This document shows, one piece after another, positions 11,186 to 22,248 of a DNA stretch of 64,000 bases. A program made the position numbers and the translations under genes. Under the pieces are notes generated by a model. That model had not been told where the DNA came from. It did no database searches and was given only the letters and a program-made list of their open reading frames with translations. The stretch covers positions 310,001 through 374,000 of the forward strand of contig NC_070572.1 in NCBI RefSeq assembly GCF_026914185.1, given 5' to 3'. Numbering within the stretch: position 1 is the first letter of the stretch; the number at the start of each line of letters is the position of its first letter. The DNA is from Puccinia triticina. Taxonomy: Eukaryota; Basidiomycota; Pucciniomycetes; Pucciniales; Pucciniaceae.

Positions 11186-12488
11186 TGTGGTATACAAAAT
11201 GGGAAAAATCAAAAGTATTCTCTCACTAGTATATTTCACCCATAGAAGACCTCCAGATACAACGGTGGGCCAGCTACGCTAACCGCAGCGTTAGCGTGGC
11301 GTAGCGTAGCGGAATTCCGCTAAATTTTAGTGTAGCGTTAGCGGATTGCGCCTTCTCTGCGCTAACGCTACGCGCAAAGGGTGCGCAGCCAATTTATCTG
11401 TTAGCGTAGCGTTAGCGCGGATGCGCGCAATTGCGCTCACGCTACACACGCAGGGCGCAAAAGAGCGCGCGCTACGGTGCACCACACTGATTTTAGCTGA
11501 AAAAAAGGCCTTTTTTTCCGCTAAAAGCGCTGTAGCGCAGCGTAGCGTAGCGTAGCGTAGTGACTGTAGCGGCGCGCTAACACTAACAAACAATTGGCGC
11601 CCTGTTAGCGCCGCTGAAACGTAGCGCAGTGTAGCGGCGCTAACAGCGCGCTAACGCTACTCAAAATGGGCAGGCGCTTTTTGCCGCTACGCTAACGCTA
11701 AGTGGCCCTGTAGCGTAGTGTAGCATAGCGGCCCACTGTTGCCAGATACAACCAAACAGACCCCTTAATCAGATTCTAAAGCCAACTTAACCCCTAGTCA
11801 CCACTGAACGTGTAACTGGAGCCCCACTACATTGGAAGTAGACCCTCTGGACAGCCTGTAGCACCCAGTCAAACCCCTGTCACATGCCTCAAGGCACCTT
11901 TCCCCAATATACACATAAATTTCCCTACTCCATGGTATCTCCACTCCATATGTCAGTTTGCCTTTGTTTGCTATCTGCATGACATCATTCAGCACTGCCC
12001 CTGCAGTCTGTGCCATTGTTCTCCGCATTCTAGAACTTTCACCTCCACTTTTGTTTGATTTTATTGCATCACATGCCATTGTTCCCCGCATCATGCATGC
12101 ACTCCTTGCATAAAGTGTACACAGCCCAGGCCAGCTAAAATCCCTCACTGGGGCTGCCCTGGAGCTAAAATACCTCACATTTGTCTATATAAGGAGCTCT
12201 CTCCCCCCCATTGGGTGTTCCTCAGTTTATTGCTGACCAGTTATTCACTCAACACCTTGTACAAATTAAAAATATACTCATAACAACCCTTACGTATCAA
12301 TAACAAACTCTTTATATGGTGTCTCAAACAAACTCATCTTGTGCATCCACTCCTATCACCTTATTACAACTGGCCAAGCGGAGCTTGGTGGGTCTTGTAG
12401 CTGGTAGTATAGAAGGGCAGAGCTTGCAACTCCTTCATCCCCTTCTCCATTCAGCAAAAGGGTTTCACAACCACTTTTGAGTCTTACA
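11186..12488 (+). mobile_element. Solo LTR carrying a nested MITE, 4-bp target duplication
   Basis: Begins TGTGGTATAC, ends GTCTTACA, and is flanked by CCGG on both sides (11182-11185, 12489-12492). It aligns throughout with the LTR at 60594-61529 in reverse orientation. Shared landmarks are AGATACAACCAAA, GCTAAAATCCCTCAC, TATA-box region GTCTATATAAGGAGCTCTC (about 12183) and GAAGGGCAGAGCTTGCAAC. The 11260-11741 MITE splits it. Without that insert the LTR would be about 0.8 kb. No internal retroelement sequence flanks it. Confidence 0.65.
11260..11741. mobile_element. TAGCG-rich MITE, copy 1
   Basis: The ends are CAACGGTGGGCC and GGCCCACTGTTG. The interior is dense in TAGCG/CGCTA motifs in both orientations. 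It is flanked by CCAGATA duplications (11253-11259, 11742-11748). The related LTR at 60.6-61.5 kb is uninterrupted at the matching point, confirming an insertion. Same family as 32578-33188 and 36303-36633. Confidence 0.8.
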
Positions 12489-12492
12489 CCGG

Positions 12493-13311
12493 CGGCTTAC
12501 GTTGCAAGACAACTGTTCATCATCCTAATTTTTTGATGGCCATCCCTCCAGACTATTGATTGACTGTTGCAGATGGTGGGGGAGCTGAGTGAGAGAGAAT
12601 CAACCATACTGATTGATTGGCTGAGGGAGAGAGAAACAACAATTACCTGATCAATTGGCCAACTCAAGAGCTTGAAGGCTTACTTGACAAGGACCTTAGA
12701 GATTGGCAGCTGGGCAAGCCTGAAGCTGCGTGATGGAGAGGGGTGTCCAAGGTTTAACCTGAGGCCTTCAAGGCTGTGCTGAATGGAGGCGAGATGAGTC
12801 AATGACCTGTTTATGCAAAAAAAAACTGGTGGTACCCGTGGACAAGTACCACTGGTACCCACCAGGCGGTGCTGGGTGCTGCTTTTTTGGAAAAAACAAG
12901 CGAGTACAGGTGGTGCAACTGGTACCTGGGTCCATTTCTACATTCTCTATAGTCAAGACTATTAGTTATTTACATAGTACCATTCTTAGGGGCAGGTCTT
13001 TCAAACCATCCATAAGTTGTAGTAGCCTTTCAACCTATTTTGCAATCTATTTCCCCCCATGGAAACCTTCAAATAAACCTTATAACCATTTGTCCAACAG
13101 GAGTCCTACAAAATGAGTTACTGTGAGGTTGCTGTGCCCCTCAGCAACACCAAGATGTCTGCAATGTGATAATGAAACATGCAATAGTGGTAGTGGTGGG
13201 GTATGTACTGTGGTATTTACTGTGGACAGTCCATGGTGCTGGCAGGGTGAGGGACCAGGTCTCCTGTTGGATTCCAGCTGGGATAATTTTTGCTGAACAG
13301 CTGCAAGATAT
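12493..13311. other. Intergenic, no supported gene
   Basis: Mixed-composition sequence with short open frames only. Repeated GGTACC/GGTGG motifs occur around 12830-12930. Confidence 0.35.
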
Positions 13312-13562
13312 TCCTGACATCCAGGTAGTCTTACCTGACATCCAGGTAATCTTACCTGACATCCAGGTAATCTTACCTGACATCCAGGTAATCTTACCTG
13401 ACATCCAGGTAATCTTACCTGACATCCAGGTAATCTTACCTGACATCCAGGTAATCTTACCTGACATCCAGGTAATCTTACCTGACATCCAGGTAATCTT
13501 ACCTGACATCCAGGTAATCTTACCTGACATCCAGGTAATCTTACCTGACATCCAAGTAATCC
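13312..13562. repeat. 21-bp minisatellite, ~12 copies
   Basis: Nearly identical units contain the interrupted palindrome TTACCTGACATCCAGGTAA. Both strands are open in one frame through the array, but the encoded peptide is a simple seven-residue repeat. Each unit carries CAGGTAA on both strands, and CAGGTAAG on the minus strand, which is the consensus 5' splice site. Confidence 0.85.
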
Positions 13563-13571
13563 CAGCTTAAA

Positions 13572-13938
13572 GACCTGAGAGCATCCGCATCCGTGGCTAG
13601 ATTAGCCTGGGCTAACTAGCTCGGATTAAGATCGGAATAGGCTAATCCGATCGGCCATCCGCATGGGTGGGGATTAGCGGGTCCGAGGCTGTCGGAGGTT
13701 ATGTGTTTAGGTGCCTATATGTTATGTGTTTGGCACCTAAACACATAAAGTTCATGCTAACAAGCATGATGAATATTCATTTTGGGATTAGTCCCAGGAT
13801 TAGTGGGGGCTAGATTTATACCCCACTAGCTCCAAACGGAGCTCCGGGTTAAGTTGATCCCCGGTTGATCCAACCCGATGCGGGTGCGGGGTCGAACTAA
13901 GTGCCCTAATCCGGGCTAACTTAGCGCCCGGTGCGGAT
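13572..13938. mobile_element. Probable MITE with CATCCGCA inverted ends
   Basis: The left end GCATCCGCATCCG and right end CGGTGCGGATGG are inverted. Subterminal GATTAGCC / GGCTAATC motifs recur in both orientations. I could not define a clean target duplication. Confidence 0.45.
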
Positions 13939-14851
13939 GGTCTGATGTCAGGGTACATAGAATCAATGGGGCAGGGCCGCTGGCCATTGTCAGGGGCAGC
14001 TCGACCTTCCGGCCACTTTCTCTCCCAACATCGGCCTTACGTCCGTTATTTGCAGGAGCAGACAGGCAGCGGCCGACGTCGCAGCGGACGTCGGGCCGCC
14101 GTCCGCACCATGGTGTACGTTCGAGCACCGCGGTATTTGTCTCCGGAATCACCTCCATGGGGGACGCGTCGTTGCAAACCAACGCGCTTTTCCGATTGTG
14201 AATCGAGTCTGCCAGGCTACTTGTTGATGTTCCCGTGCGGGGTCGCCAGGGGGGATCGCCCGTGGTCAAGGGGGAAAGAGAAAGTTTTGTTGATAGAGAA
14301 TCGAAGATGTGCTCCTCGAGCTTGTGGTACCGTATAAAGTAAACGGATGGAACTCATGATTGGGTCGTTACACACGCTACATGAAAGCTGCGAGACATCT
14401 GAGGCAGAAACAGATTTGAAGCTCACCAAATCCATTCAAGCAGACCCACGCCCAATCGGTCCAAGATTTCGTCGAGTTTAAAGTCGTGACTTTGAAAAGC
14501 TCATGAGCACAAAATTTCCAACGGTCGATGCGGGACATTAAAGACCATGCGGTCTTTCGCCTTTGCCTTGGGCCTGGCTGCGGCCATATTACACATCCCA
14601 TCCTATTGCATCACTCCTGAGTTCTTGCCTTTAATTCCCTCATCGGATATCTTCAAAGCATCCAGACCTCGGAACCACCCAACAAAAAGACGCTCTTTCT
14701 CGGGTGCCCTCTTTCCCTTGCCACATTCACACGTTGCCCCATCAGTTCCTCTCTCAAAGAAAGGCCTAAGTATCACTCGATCTGTTTTTTTTCGTTGACG
14801 TGCAGTTCTACGTCCAATACTTCTTGACTTACTGGCTCTGCCTAAAGTAAC

Positions 14852-16934
14852 ATGAGGTCCGCCACATCGTTGATAGTCTGGCTATCGCCATGCATTCTAG
14901 TACTCTCCCTCTTTGGAACAAATTTCGTGGATTGCCAGAAGGACAAGGACACATACGCCAGCGTCGGCAAGTTTAAAAGGACGAAAAAAGTTATGGGTTA
15001 CTACCCCGTTTACAACTCCGAAATTCAATCACCCAAGCAAGTCGATTATTGTAAATTGTGTTTTTAATCTTCTCTCCCTGTTTGATTATCCCACTGAAGA
15101 AGCATTGCTGTTTGGTTACCTTCTCTCCTCTCCGTATGCTCTGATGTCCAGCTCTCTACACGGATTTGCTCTTTTTTGTAGCTGTACCCGAAACCAACCA
15201 CACCTTTAGTTACGGTGGACTGCTTACGCCGAAGCGTGCGGAAGAGCTGGCAGTCGAGTTCGTTCATCTGGCGAAGAAAAGTCTGTGACAACCACACCTT
15301 GACCGCCCCACTCTACATCACCAAACCAGATGTTGTTTCCAGTCTCCAAAAGTTCATTCTTTTTGTCCTTGATGATCTCTCGACGTTTATCCAGATAGTG
15401 TGAACCCACTTATTTCCTATGGTGGCTGGGACGGCTCCAGGCCAGTCTACTGGTCTCATCTTCTTCCTTTCGCGTGATTTCATCCAACCTCGTGTGTACT
15501 TTTTTCTTCTACAGGTATTTTTCACAGCTATCTTCGACAGCTGCTCGCAGGACCGCCTTCGCTAAGTCGATGGTTCAGTACGCGAAAAAGCTTGGGTTTG
15601 TTGGATTGGACCTTGACTGGGAAGGTGTGATTAAATTCCTCCTCCAGCCCTCGCCTATATAACGACATTGTCTGACCCTGTTTGATCTTTCTTCAGCTCC
15701 CGCCGGGTAACTTTTTTCATGCTGCTCTCGGGGTCGCCCAATGTAATGGGATCTCAGGGCAAATCTAATGATGCACGTAATTTTTGCCGTTCCAGTGCAG
15801 GAATCGGTTGTAATTCTTACTCGCCTCAGGACATTGTTAACTTTGGCCTGCTTATTAAGGTTTTTTTCCCACTCCATGGCAAGATCACTATGTAGTGTGT
15901 TGACAAATCGACACCAACAGGAAATCAGACGTATATGGCCACAAGGACAGCTTACTGCAGCAATCGGCCTTTCCGGGCTCGTCGGATCTGATGGCAAACC
16001 CGCCAGTTCGTCCGAGACTTCAGAGATTACTCGAAACTTGGACTTTGTGTCTGTGGCCAATTTTACAAAATACCTTCTGACCATATCTCCACCCGCCTGG
16101 CTTGTACTGACGTCCTCCGTTGTGATCGCAGTAATCTGATGGCCTATGACGTCTTCGGTTCCTGGGCAAACACCACCGGCCCGTTGGCTCCGATCCATAA
16201 CACCTGCGCGCCCGACCCATTCAAACAGTCCATTGAAAGCGGTTTCGAGGTGATGATCAAGCAAGGCTTCAAAGCCAAACAAGTTATTTTAGGCCTCCCC
16301 GCCTATGCCATCCGAGTACAGCTAGTCTCTCCAAAGCTAACACCGACGACTGTCAATGGCGACACAACATTCATCTATCAAAACAATACGGGAGTGACCC
16401 CGGCAAGTCTTCCAGTCTCATTTCAATTTCTCCGAAATGGTTTGCTCATACCTTATGTGACCCTTCATCAGCCCGGTGGTATATCCGATGACAAGCCAGG
16501 AAAGGATGTCTGTGGAAAAGAGCAGCTATGGGGAGGCTCTTTCCTCACCACCGAACTGATATCTAAAGGCTGGTTGTCCAAAGATCAGAAAACCGGTCTT
16601 AATGGCTACAAACGTCACTTTGACGAATGTAGTGGAACTGTGAGTAGCTATTGACTGGCGGCTGCGCTCCGATGCCTGATCTGAAATCTGCAACCACAGC
16701 CTTTCCTCACAAACGGGAAGTATTTCATCACCTATGAGGATCAGAAGACATCGGTCACGAAAGCCAAATGGGCGCAAGCGCATCACCTAGCCGGTGTCTT
16801 CTTGTAAGCCTACCTCCGCAACTCTTTGCACTGACCGTGCTCTGACCCACTCTACTTGTCTACTCTCTTTATTTAGCTTTGATACAACTGGCCCCACCAA
16901 ATCAACAGTCTCTGCTGTTGCCCGAGTGCTCTGA
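14852..16934 (+). CDS. GH18 chitinase, paralogue 2 (11 exons)
   Basis: Paralogue of the gene at 5870 with every exon the same length: 14852-15050, 15152-15280, 15395-15440, 15515-15624, 15697-15706, 15796-15859, 15921-16048, 16132-16402, 16472-16639, 16700-16803, 16877-16934, giving 428 residues. Signal peptide, SYGGW, FVGLDLDWE (Glu161, Val154) and MAYDVFG are kept. Introns 3 and 8 start with GC (GCCAGT, GCAAGT) where paralogue 1 has GT. GC-AG introns are spliced in fungi, but the first is a weak site. The promoter homologous to paralogue 1 lacks the TATAAATA box. The frame is intact, so I call it functional, with possibly altered expression or splicing. Confidence 0.88.
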
Positions 16935-18115
16935 ACATTCTAGCCTCCACGATCTCTACATTTACGGAAAGCTTTCCAATCAGTCGTCCCCGTCAGATCC
17001 CTCGTTGGAGCCTCGTTTGTTATGATTCTCAAGTAATGATGTGAAGAAGAGCATGTGCATTTTACAGGTCAGCCATCAATGTGGAGAATGCGGCACCTTC
17101 TGTCCCCTAAGTAAAGCCGAATAAGATTTGCCCTGCTGCGTCAAAGGGCACCAAAATATCAAAGCTCTAAGAAAGCCCCCCCTGGGATGATTGGTTGAAA
17201 TTCCCACTAAGACCACGGTTTTTTTATCTGGTTGATGTGGGCGGAAACACTCTGCTTTTGGCTCTCACATCAGAGAAACAACCCTCGAAACAGCAGGGAC
17301 CAAAAAAGGCGGTCTCCGCCGCCTTCACAGGAAACTCACTTGGGGACGTCAACCGACTTTGGGAGATGTGTGCCCAAAAGTTGGAGCTACAATGGGCAAC
17401 TTCCCGTTGACTCTGCATCCCTCCCAGATTTCAACCAAAAACACGTGCAGTCGTTCCTCCGACTGTCTCCAGTGGGCGTTCAGAATTGGTCCCGTCGACG
17501 TCAACTAATGTCGGTAGTTTGTTTCTCTAAATTGCAAGTTTCGCGAGTTTTTTATTCAAGACTTACGTAAATTTTTTCACAGCTGCGAAGTGACGCTATA
17601 GAGGCTGATGGGTGAAACGGTGCAGCGGAGTGTGCATCAAACTTAACACAAGCGTACCCTCCTCGGGGGCAGCGTACTCTCCTTCGGAGACACTTCACGG
17701 CTCCTCGGAGAGGCTTTGTTAAGCTCGAGTGTGCATATGGCGGCTTGGGTAGATGGTTTCAGTGAGGCTTGCAGCTACGCAGTTGCATATCCATGGACAA
17801 AACAAGTTTTCGTGGTTAGCTTGGTTGATGATGTGCGACGTGTTGTGTGCAGAAGTTGAGACGAAATCGGCTGCGTTTCGAAAGATGCGAGACGTTTCAA
17901 GCTGATTGGTGTTTGGAAGACTCGCCCACACAGCCTGGACTGACGATGTGGCACCGGCCAAGCTCCACATGGCCACCTGTGCCGCCATATACCCCAGCGT
18001 CCACCATCGTCTTCCCCTGCCGATGAGCACTGCTTGAAGACCAGCCGAGCTCACCATTTGGCAAGCCCCATCCTCGTCCCTAATACCAACCAACCACCAC
18101 GACAACTCGGCAGGG
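16935..18115. other. Chitinase 2 / SEC63 intergenic region
   Basis: No gene supported. It holds the 3' region of chitinase 2 and the promoter of SEC63. Open frames around 17195-17570 lack recognisable domains. Confidence 0.4.
17641..17725. repeat. Short relative of the 497-1110 MITE
   Basis: About 85 bp between AACTTAACACAAGCGTACCC and a GCTTTGTTAAGCTCG end, with CTCC/GGAG palindromes inside. The left end matches the terminal AACTTAACACAAG of the 497-1110 element. No target duplication seen. Confidence 0.35.
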
Positions 18116-21026
18116 ATGACGGCCTCATACGTATACGATGAATGTAATGTCCAAAACCCTCTTCATCGTTCTTCTCCTACGAGTATTCCATCTCCCACAA
18201 CGGACGCAGGGACTCAATCAAGCTTGCAATGATCCGAGAAGAAATAGAAAAGCATTTAGGCTGACTCTATATATCTTTCTTCTCTTTGCTCGGCTTGGTT
18301 TGCAGCCGGCCAATCGAACTTCTTCGTATTCACGCTCTTGCTATGCGTCTTGATCCCATGGACCCTCTCAAGCCTATCGAAGTTATCCAGTGAGTAGGAA
18401 TGATTGCCCCCAGTCTAAGCGGCTTATCACTGAACTTGAACCGCCCCCCAGGTACAACGGCCAAGCCACCATGTCCCGGATGGAACTCAAAGGACGAACA
18501 AGTCAAAAAGGCAAAGCAAAAATCTGCTGCAATCAGCCTGAGGTAAGCTTGTCAAACAATTTTTTTTTTCTTCTAAAAATTGACCTGGTGGTCACATCGC
18601 TTAGAACTTGTCTCTATCAATTTTTTATATGTTTAAAATAGTCACATATGTTTAGCGCTAGGATGGGCTCTCTTGGCATACGTAGCATACAGAGCTAGTT
18701 TTGTCGAAGCCTCATCTGGTACATACGACCCATTCACCATCCTAGGCCTCAATCCAGTGAGTAAATGTTTGAATTTATTCAGCTTTACCCAGTGTTAGCC
18801 AGACATTTAGGTTGGTTTTCGGAATGTTCTCGCAGGGGTCAGACGAAAAATCGATCAAACGACACTTCAAAAGACTCTCTCTAAAATTGTCAGCTCTCAA
18901 TCTGTCCCATCCTTTGCAACGCATGTTTCCCAAGCTGATAACCGTCCCAAAAAAACTGTGCTGTTGATGTTGGATGTAACAGCCATCCGGATAAATTGAA
19001 ATTGAAGGCGAACCAAACCATGGAGGAAGTGAACGAACATTTCGTCAACCTCACCAAAGCCTATAAAGCGTGAGAGGCCGCTATTCATCCACTCCTATAA
19101 TCCCCGATCATTGAAGGATTAACATCATTTCCTCATCGGTCCATTGGTTTAGTCTCACAGATGAAACCATTCGCGAAAACTACGAGCTGTACGGCCATCC
19201 CGACGGAAAACGAGAGACGTCAATGGGAATCGCACTGCCTAAATGGATTGTCGAGACCAACAACCACGGATACGTCATCGGACTATACCTGATTTTGGGA
19301 TTGATGCTGCCTTACTATGTTGTAAGTTGCCCCAGCCTGATTGCGCCAACTGTCAGTCTATCTTTCCTGGCCCTGACCTGAATTGTTCCATACGCAGAGC
19401 AAATGGTGGCACGGCTCGAGAAAGTACACCAAAGATCAAGTGCTGAACGCATCGGCTTCGCGATATTTCTTGCATCTAACTGCCGAAACCAAGTTTGCCG
19501 GGGCCGTCGAAGTCTTGTGCTCGTCGCTCGAATTCAAGGCTTTGGAGTCCAAACACAGCCGCGTATTCGAGGCGAACAAGTCGTACAAGAAGCTCGAAGA
19601 TCAGGTGACGACCACGCTGTTCAACTCGACCGGCGAAAAGCTGGAGGGCAGCTTGTACAATAACAGCACCGAAAGGTTTGTCAAGAGGACTGCAGTTTTG
19701 GTTTATGCCCATTTGTTCAGGATCCCGATCTCCGATGTTGCTATCTTGAAAGGTCAGTCCATTTCATCTCACCCTGCCACTGACATAAAAGTATGGCTGT
19801 AATAACTAACCTTATTCAACCCATCCTCCCAGCCAAACACGATGTCATCAATTACGCCCGTCATTTAACCAACGGCATGCAGTCCATCACGTTAGGATTC
19901 AACTGGCTCAGTACCTATTTAGTCATCATCAAACTCCAACAACATTTGGTCCAGGCGATGCACCCCGCACATTCCCCCTTGGTCCAACTCCCTCACGTCT
20001 CGGTCAAGACAGCTGAACGAGTTGCCAAGAGTAATGGCATCGGGTCTCCTGAACAATTTGCTACCTTGTCTGAGCAGCAGAAAGACTCTTTGTTTCCTGA
20101 ACTCAAGGGCCAGGATCACATCAAGAAGAAGATCCAGTCTATTTCGGAACATTGGCCTAAGTTGGAATTGGTCAGCTCTGAGTTCAAAGGTGGGCATCCT
20201 TCTTCTTTACGATTATACCCATTGTTTTGGTTTTGGCATCAGCTCACTTGCTGCTCGATGTCAATCCAACAGTTGTCGGAGAAAAAAATGTCACTCCTGG
20301 CTGTGTGATCCACTTTACCATGAAAGTCAGGATCAAGAATCCCAAGTCGACTTCCGCTGCTCAGGCAAATGGGAAGACCGCTGAACAGGAATCCGAACAG
20401 AAAACCGAACAGGACGTCCAGGGTGAAGAAATGGAGATCGATGAATTGTTAGGCCGAAAGAAAGCTGGGGCTGATGGCGAGGAGAAGAGTCCCATAGTAC
20501 ACGCACCCCATGTTACCAAGGTTTGTCCCCCATACAATCTAAAGCTCTTGACTGTGCCCAAGAAGGCGCAAATCAACGGCTGACTTGTGTTCCGGTTGAT
20601 GACCAGGACACCAAAGCGGGATACTACTGGCTAGTTGGAGACCACAAGATGAACCGGATCTTTGTCCAGCCGAAGAAGATCACCGATGTCGGATACACGA
20701 AGACCCGGGTGCTCAAGACCACCTTCCAAGCGCCCCAAAGTCCCGGTCTGTACACCTTCCAAGCCTATGTCAAGAGCGATTCGTACGTCGACACCGACGT
20801 CCAGGCCAGCATGCAACTCCGCGTCCAGGACAAGGAGGCTGTCGGCCAGGATCTCAACGCTGACGACGATATCTCCGAGCCCGATCAAGATACCCTCGCT
20901 GGCCAAATGGCCGCGATGCGCGGTAAACCCACCAAAAAACTTAACGACAATGACTCCGATGATTCTAGTGCCACGGAGAGCGGCGGCGATGATAGTAGCT
21001 CGGACTCGGACTCCGATTCCGATTAA
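18116..21026 (+). CDS. SEC63: SEC63, ER translocon J-protein
   Basis: Subunit of the Sec61/62/63 complex that recruits the lumenal Hsp70 (BiP/Kar2) for post-translational import into the ER. Exons: 18116-18143, 18306-18389, 18452-18542, 18642-18756, 18836-18888, 18983-19069, 19153-19321, 19398-19752, 19833-20189, 20243-20520, 20607-21026, giving 678 residues in one frame. The start MTASYVYDE matches the family's N-terminal YxYDE. Membrane segments fall near residues 14-29, 69-86 and 192-209. The J domain spans about 97-165 with HPD at 125-127. The Sec63/Brl region follows to about 640, then an Asp/Ser-rich acidic tail of the type that binds Sec62 (SDSDSDSD end). Length agrees with yeast Sec63 (663). 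All introns are GT-AG and 52-162 bp. Confidence 0.95.
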
Positions 21027-21504
21027 CTCCGTACTTTTTTTTTCTTGACTTCTTGGATATCGGTATTTCCTCTTGCTCGGTCGCTTCTTTGAGTTTTTTT
21101 TTCTTCCTTTTTTCAGTTGTTGGATCGTCAATATCGTTGCTTGGATCATTCTCTCCTTGTTTTGCTTTCTTCTGAGCCGTCTTAGAGTTTCTTTTGCTCC
21201 TCTCGTCGATATCGTTCCTTCCAGTTGCTTCGTCTCTTCATACACCAAATTCCAAAACAAAATCATACAACAAACATATAAATATTTAAACAAAAAGACT
21301 AAATAATGTTAGGCTACTGCGTTTCTCCTGTTCTATTCATTCATTTTTGGAGGGAAAAGAACAAACTTCGGCCTGTACCACAGGGCATGAAAATCCAAAT
21401 TTTCCAAATTTACTTCACCCAAAATTTCTTAGAACTAAAACTAACCCTGGCCAAAATGTAGTCTTGAGCCCAAATGTGAAGTATTTCCTAAATGGAACCC
21501 TCCC

Positions 21505-21831
21505 CTATCTTTCACTTTTTGTGTAGAGGACAACAAAATCTTGACGTTGATCAGAGATTTCATCGAATTCGACGGGGGTGAGTGGGTCGAATTGAAAGGA
21601 TGGGTCAGCTGGGGAGAATGTGGAGACTCCTGGGAATTCTGTCACGTTAAAGATGACATCGTGACAGCGCCCCACTTTCCCCCCTGGGAGGAGGACGCGC
21701 CAGTTATGCGTCCCCAGCTGGTACCCTACCAAGATGCCCTTCTTCGAGGTGTCCCCGAATTTCCCGTTTCGAAGCTGCTTTGGAATGTTGACGTATGGTT
21801 GGCATCCAAAGGGTTTGAGGCGACTGACATT
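21505..21831 (-). pseudogene. Older copia integrase, C-terminal fragment
   Basis: The minus strand reads an integrase C-terminal segment (LKPFGCQPYVNIP, then KGILVGYQ), typical of Ty1/copia. It is the downstream continuation of the fragment at 26808-27399, cut apart by the young copia element. No reverse transcriptase follows, so the older element is truncated. Confidence 0.7.
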
Positions 21832-21836
21832 GAAGG

Positions 21837-22174
21837 TGTTAGAGTAGCCATGCACTTATGCACAAATTATGGCTTAGCAACTATGTACTTACTCACCATG
21901 TACATAGTTTCTAACCTAGTCGGTGACAGGTACCAAACCTAAACTGTCACCGACGCGCGCCTACAGTTCCGGTTCTCACCTGCCCGGGCTCTCCTCTTTT
22001 CCTCACCGAGATTGGAGACCCCGGGACCGACACGTGAGAGCTGACCCGCCGCCGGACTGTATCGCGCAGGTTAGTCAACTCATTAGCAATGTAACCGAGA
22101 TTGGAGACCCCGGGACCGACACGTGAGAGCTGACCCGCCGCCGGACTGTATCGCGCAGATTCCGTGCCTTCATA
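21837..22174 (+). mobile_element. 5' LTR of young Ty1/copia element
   Basis: 338 bp from TGTTAGAG to CTTCATA, flanked on the left by GAAGG (21832-21836). Within it a 65-bp block (22005-22069) is repeated at 22094-22158. It differs from the 3' LTR at one position that I can find, in the first 65-bp block (GAGAGCTG here, GAGACCTG there). Confidence 0.9.
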
Positions 22175-22248
22175 GGTTAAAAGCCGGCTCACTCCTAGGC
22201 CACGTTTGTCGGAGGTCGTTTCTTTCCAAATCTACGGGAGGTCGATAA

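Noticed and set aside
10093..11766. Harbinger-type element between AAGGCCCTGTTTGG (10093) and CCAAACAGACCCC (11755)
   Set aside because: The right-hand motif is internal to the solo LTR at 11186-12488, as shown by alignment with 60594-61529, so the pair is coincidental.
13312..13562. CRISPR array
   Set aside because: The 21-bp units are contiguous with no unique spacers, and the genome is eukaryotic.
20631..21293. 220-codon minus-strand frame
   Set aside because: It is a shadow of the last SEC63 exon; the acidic Asp/Ser tail of SEC63 leaves the opposite strand open.
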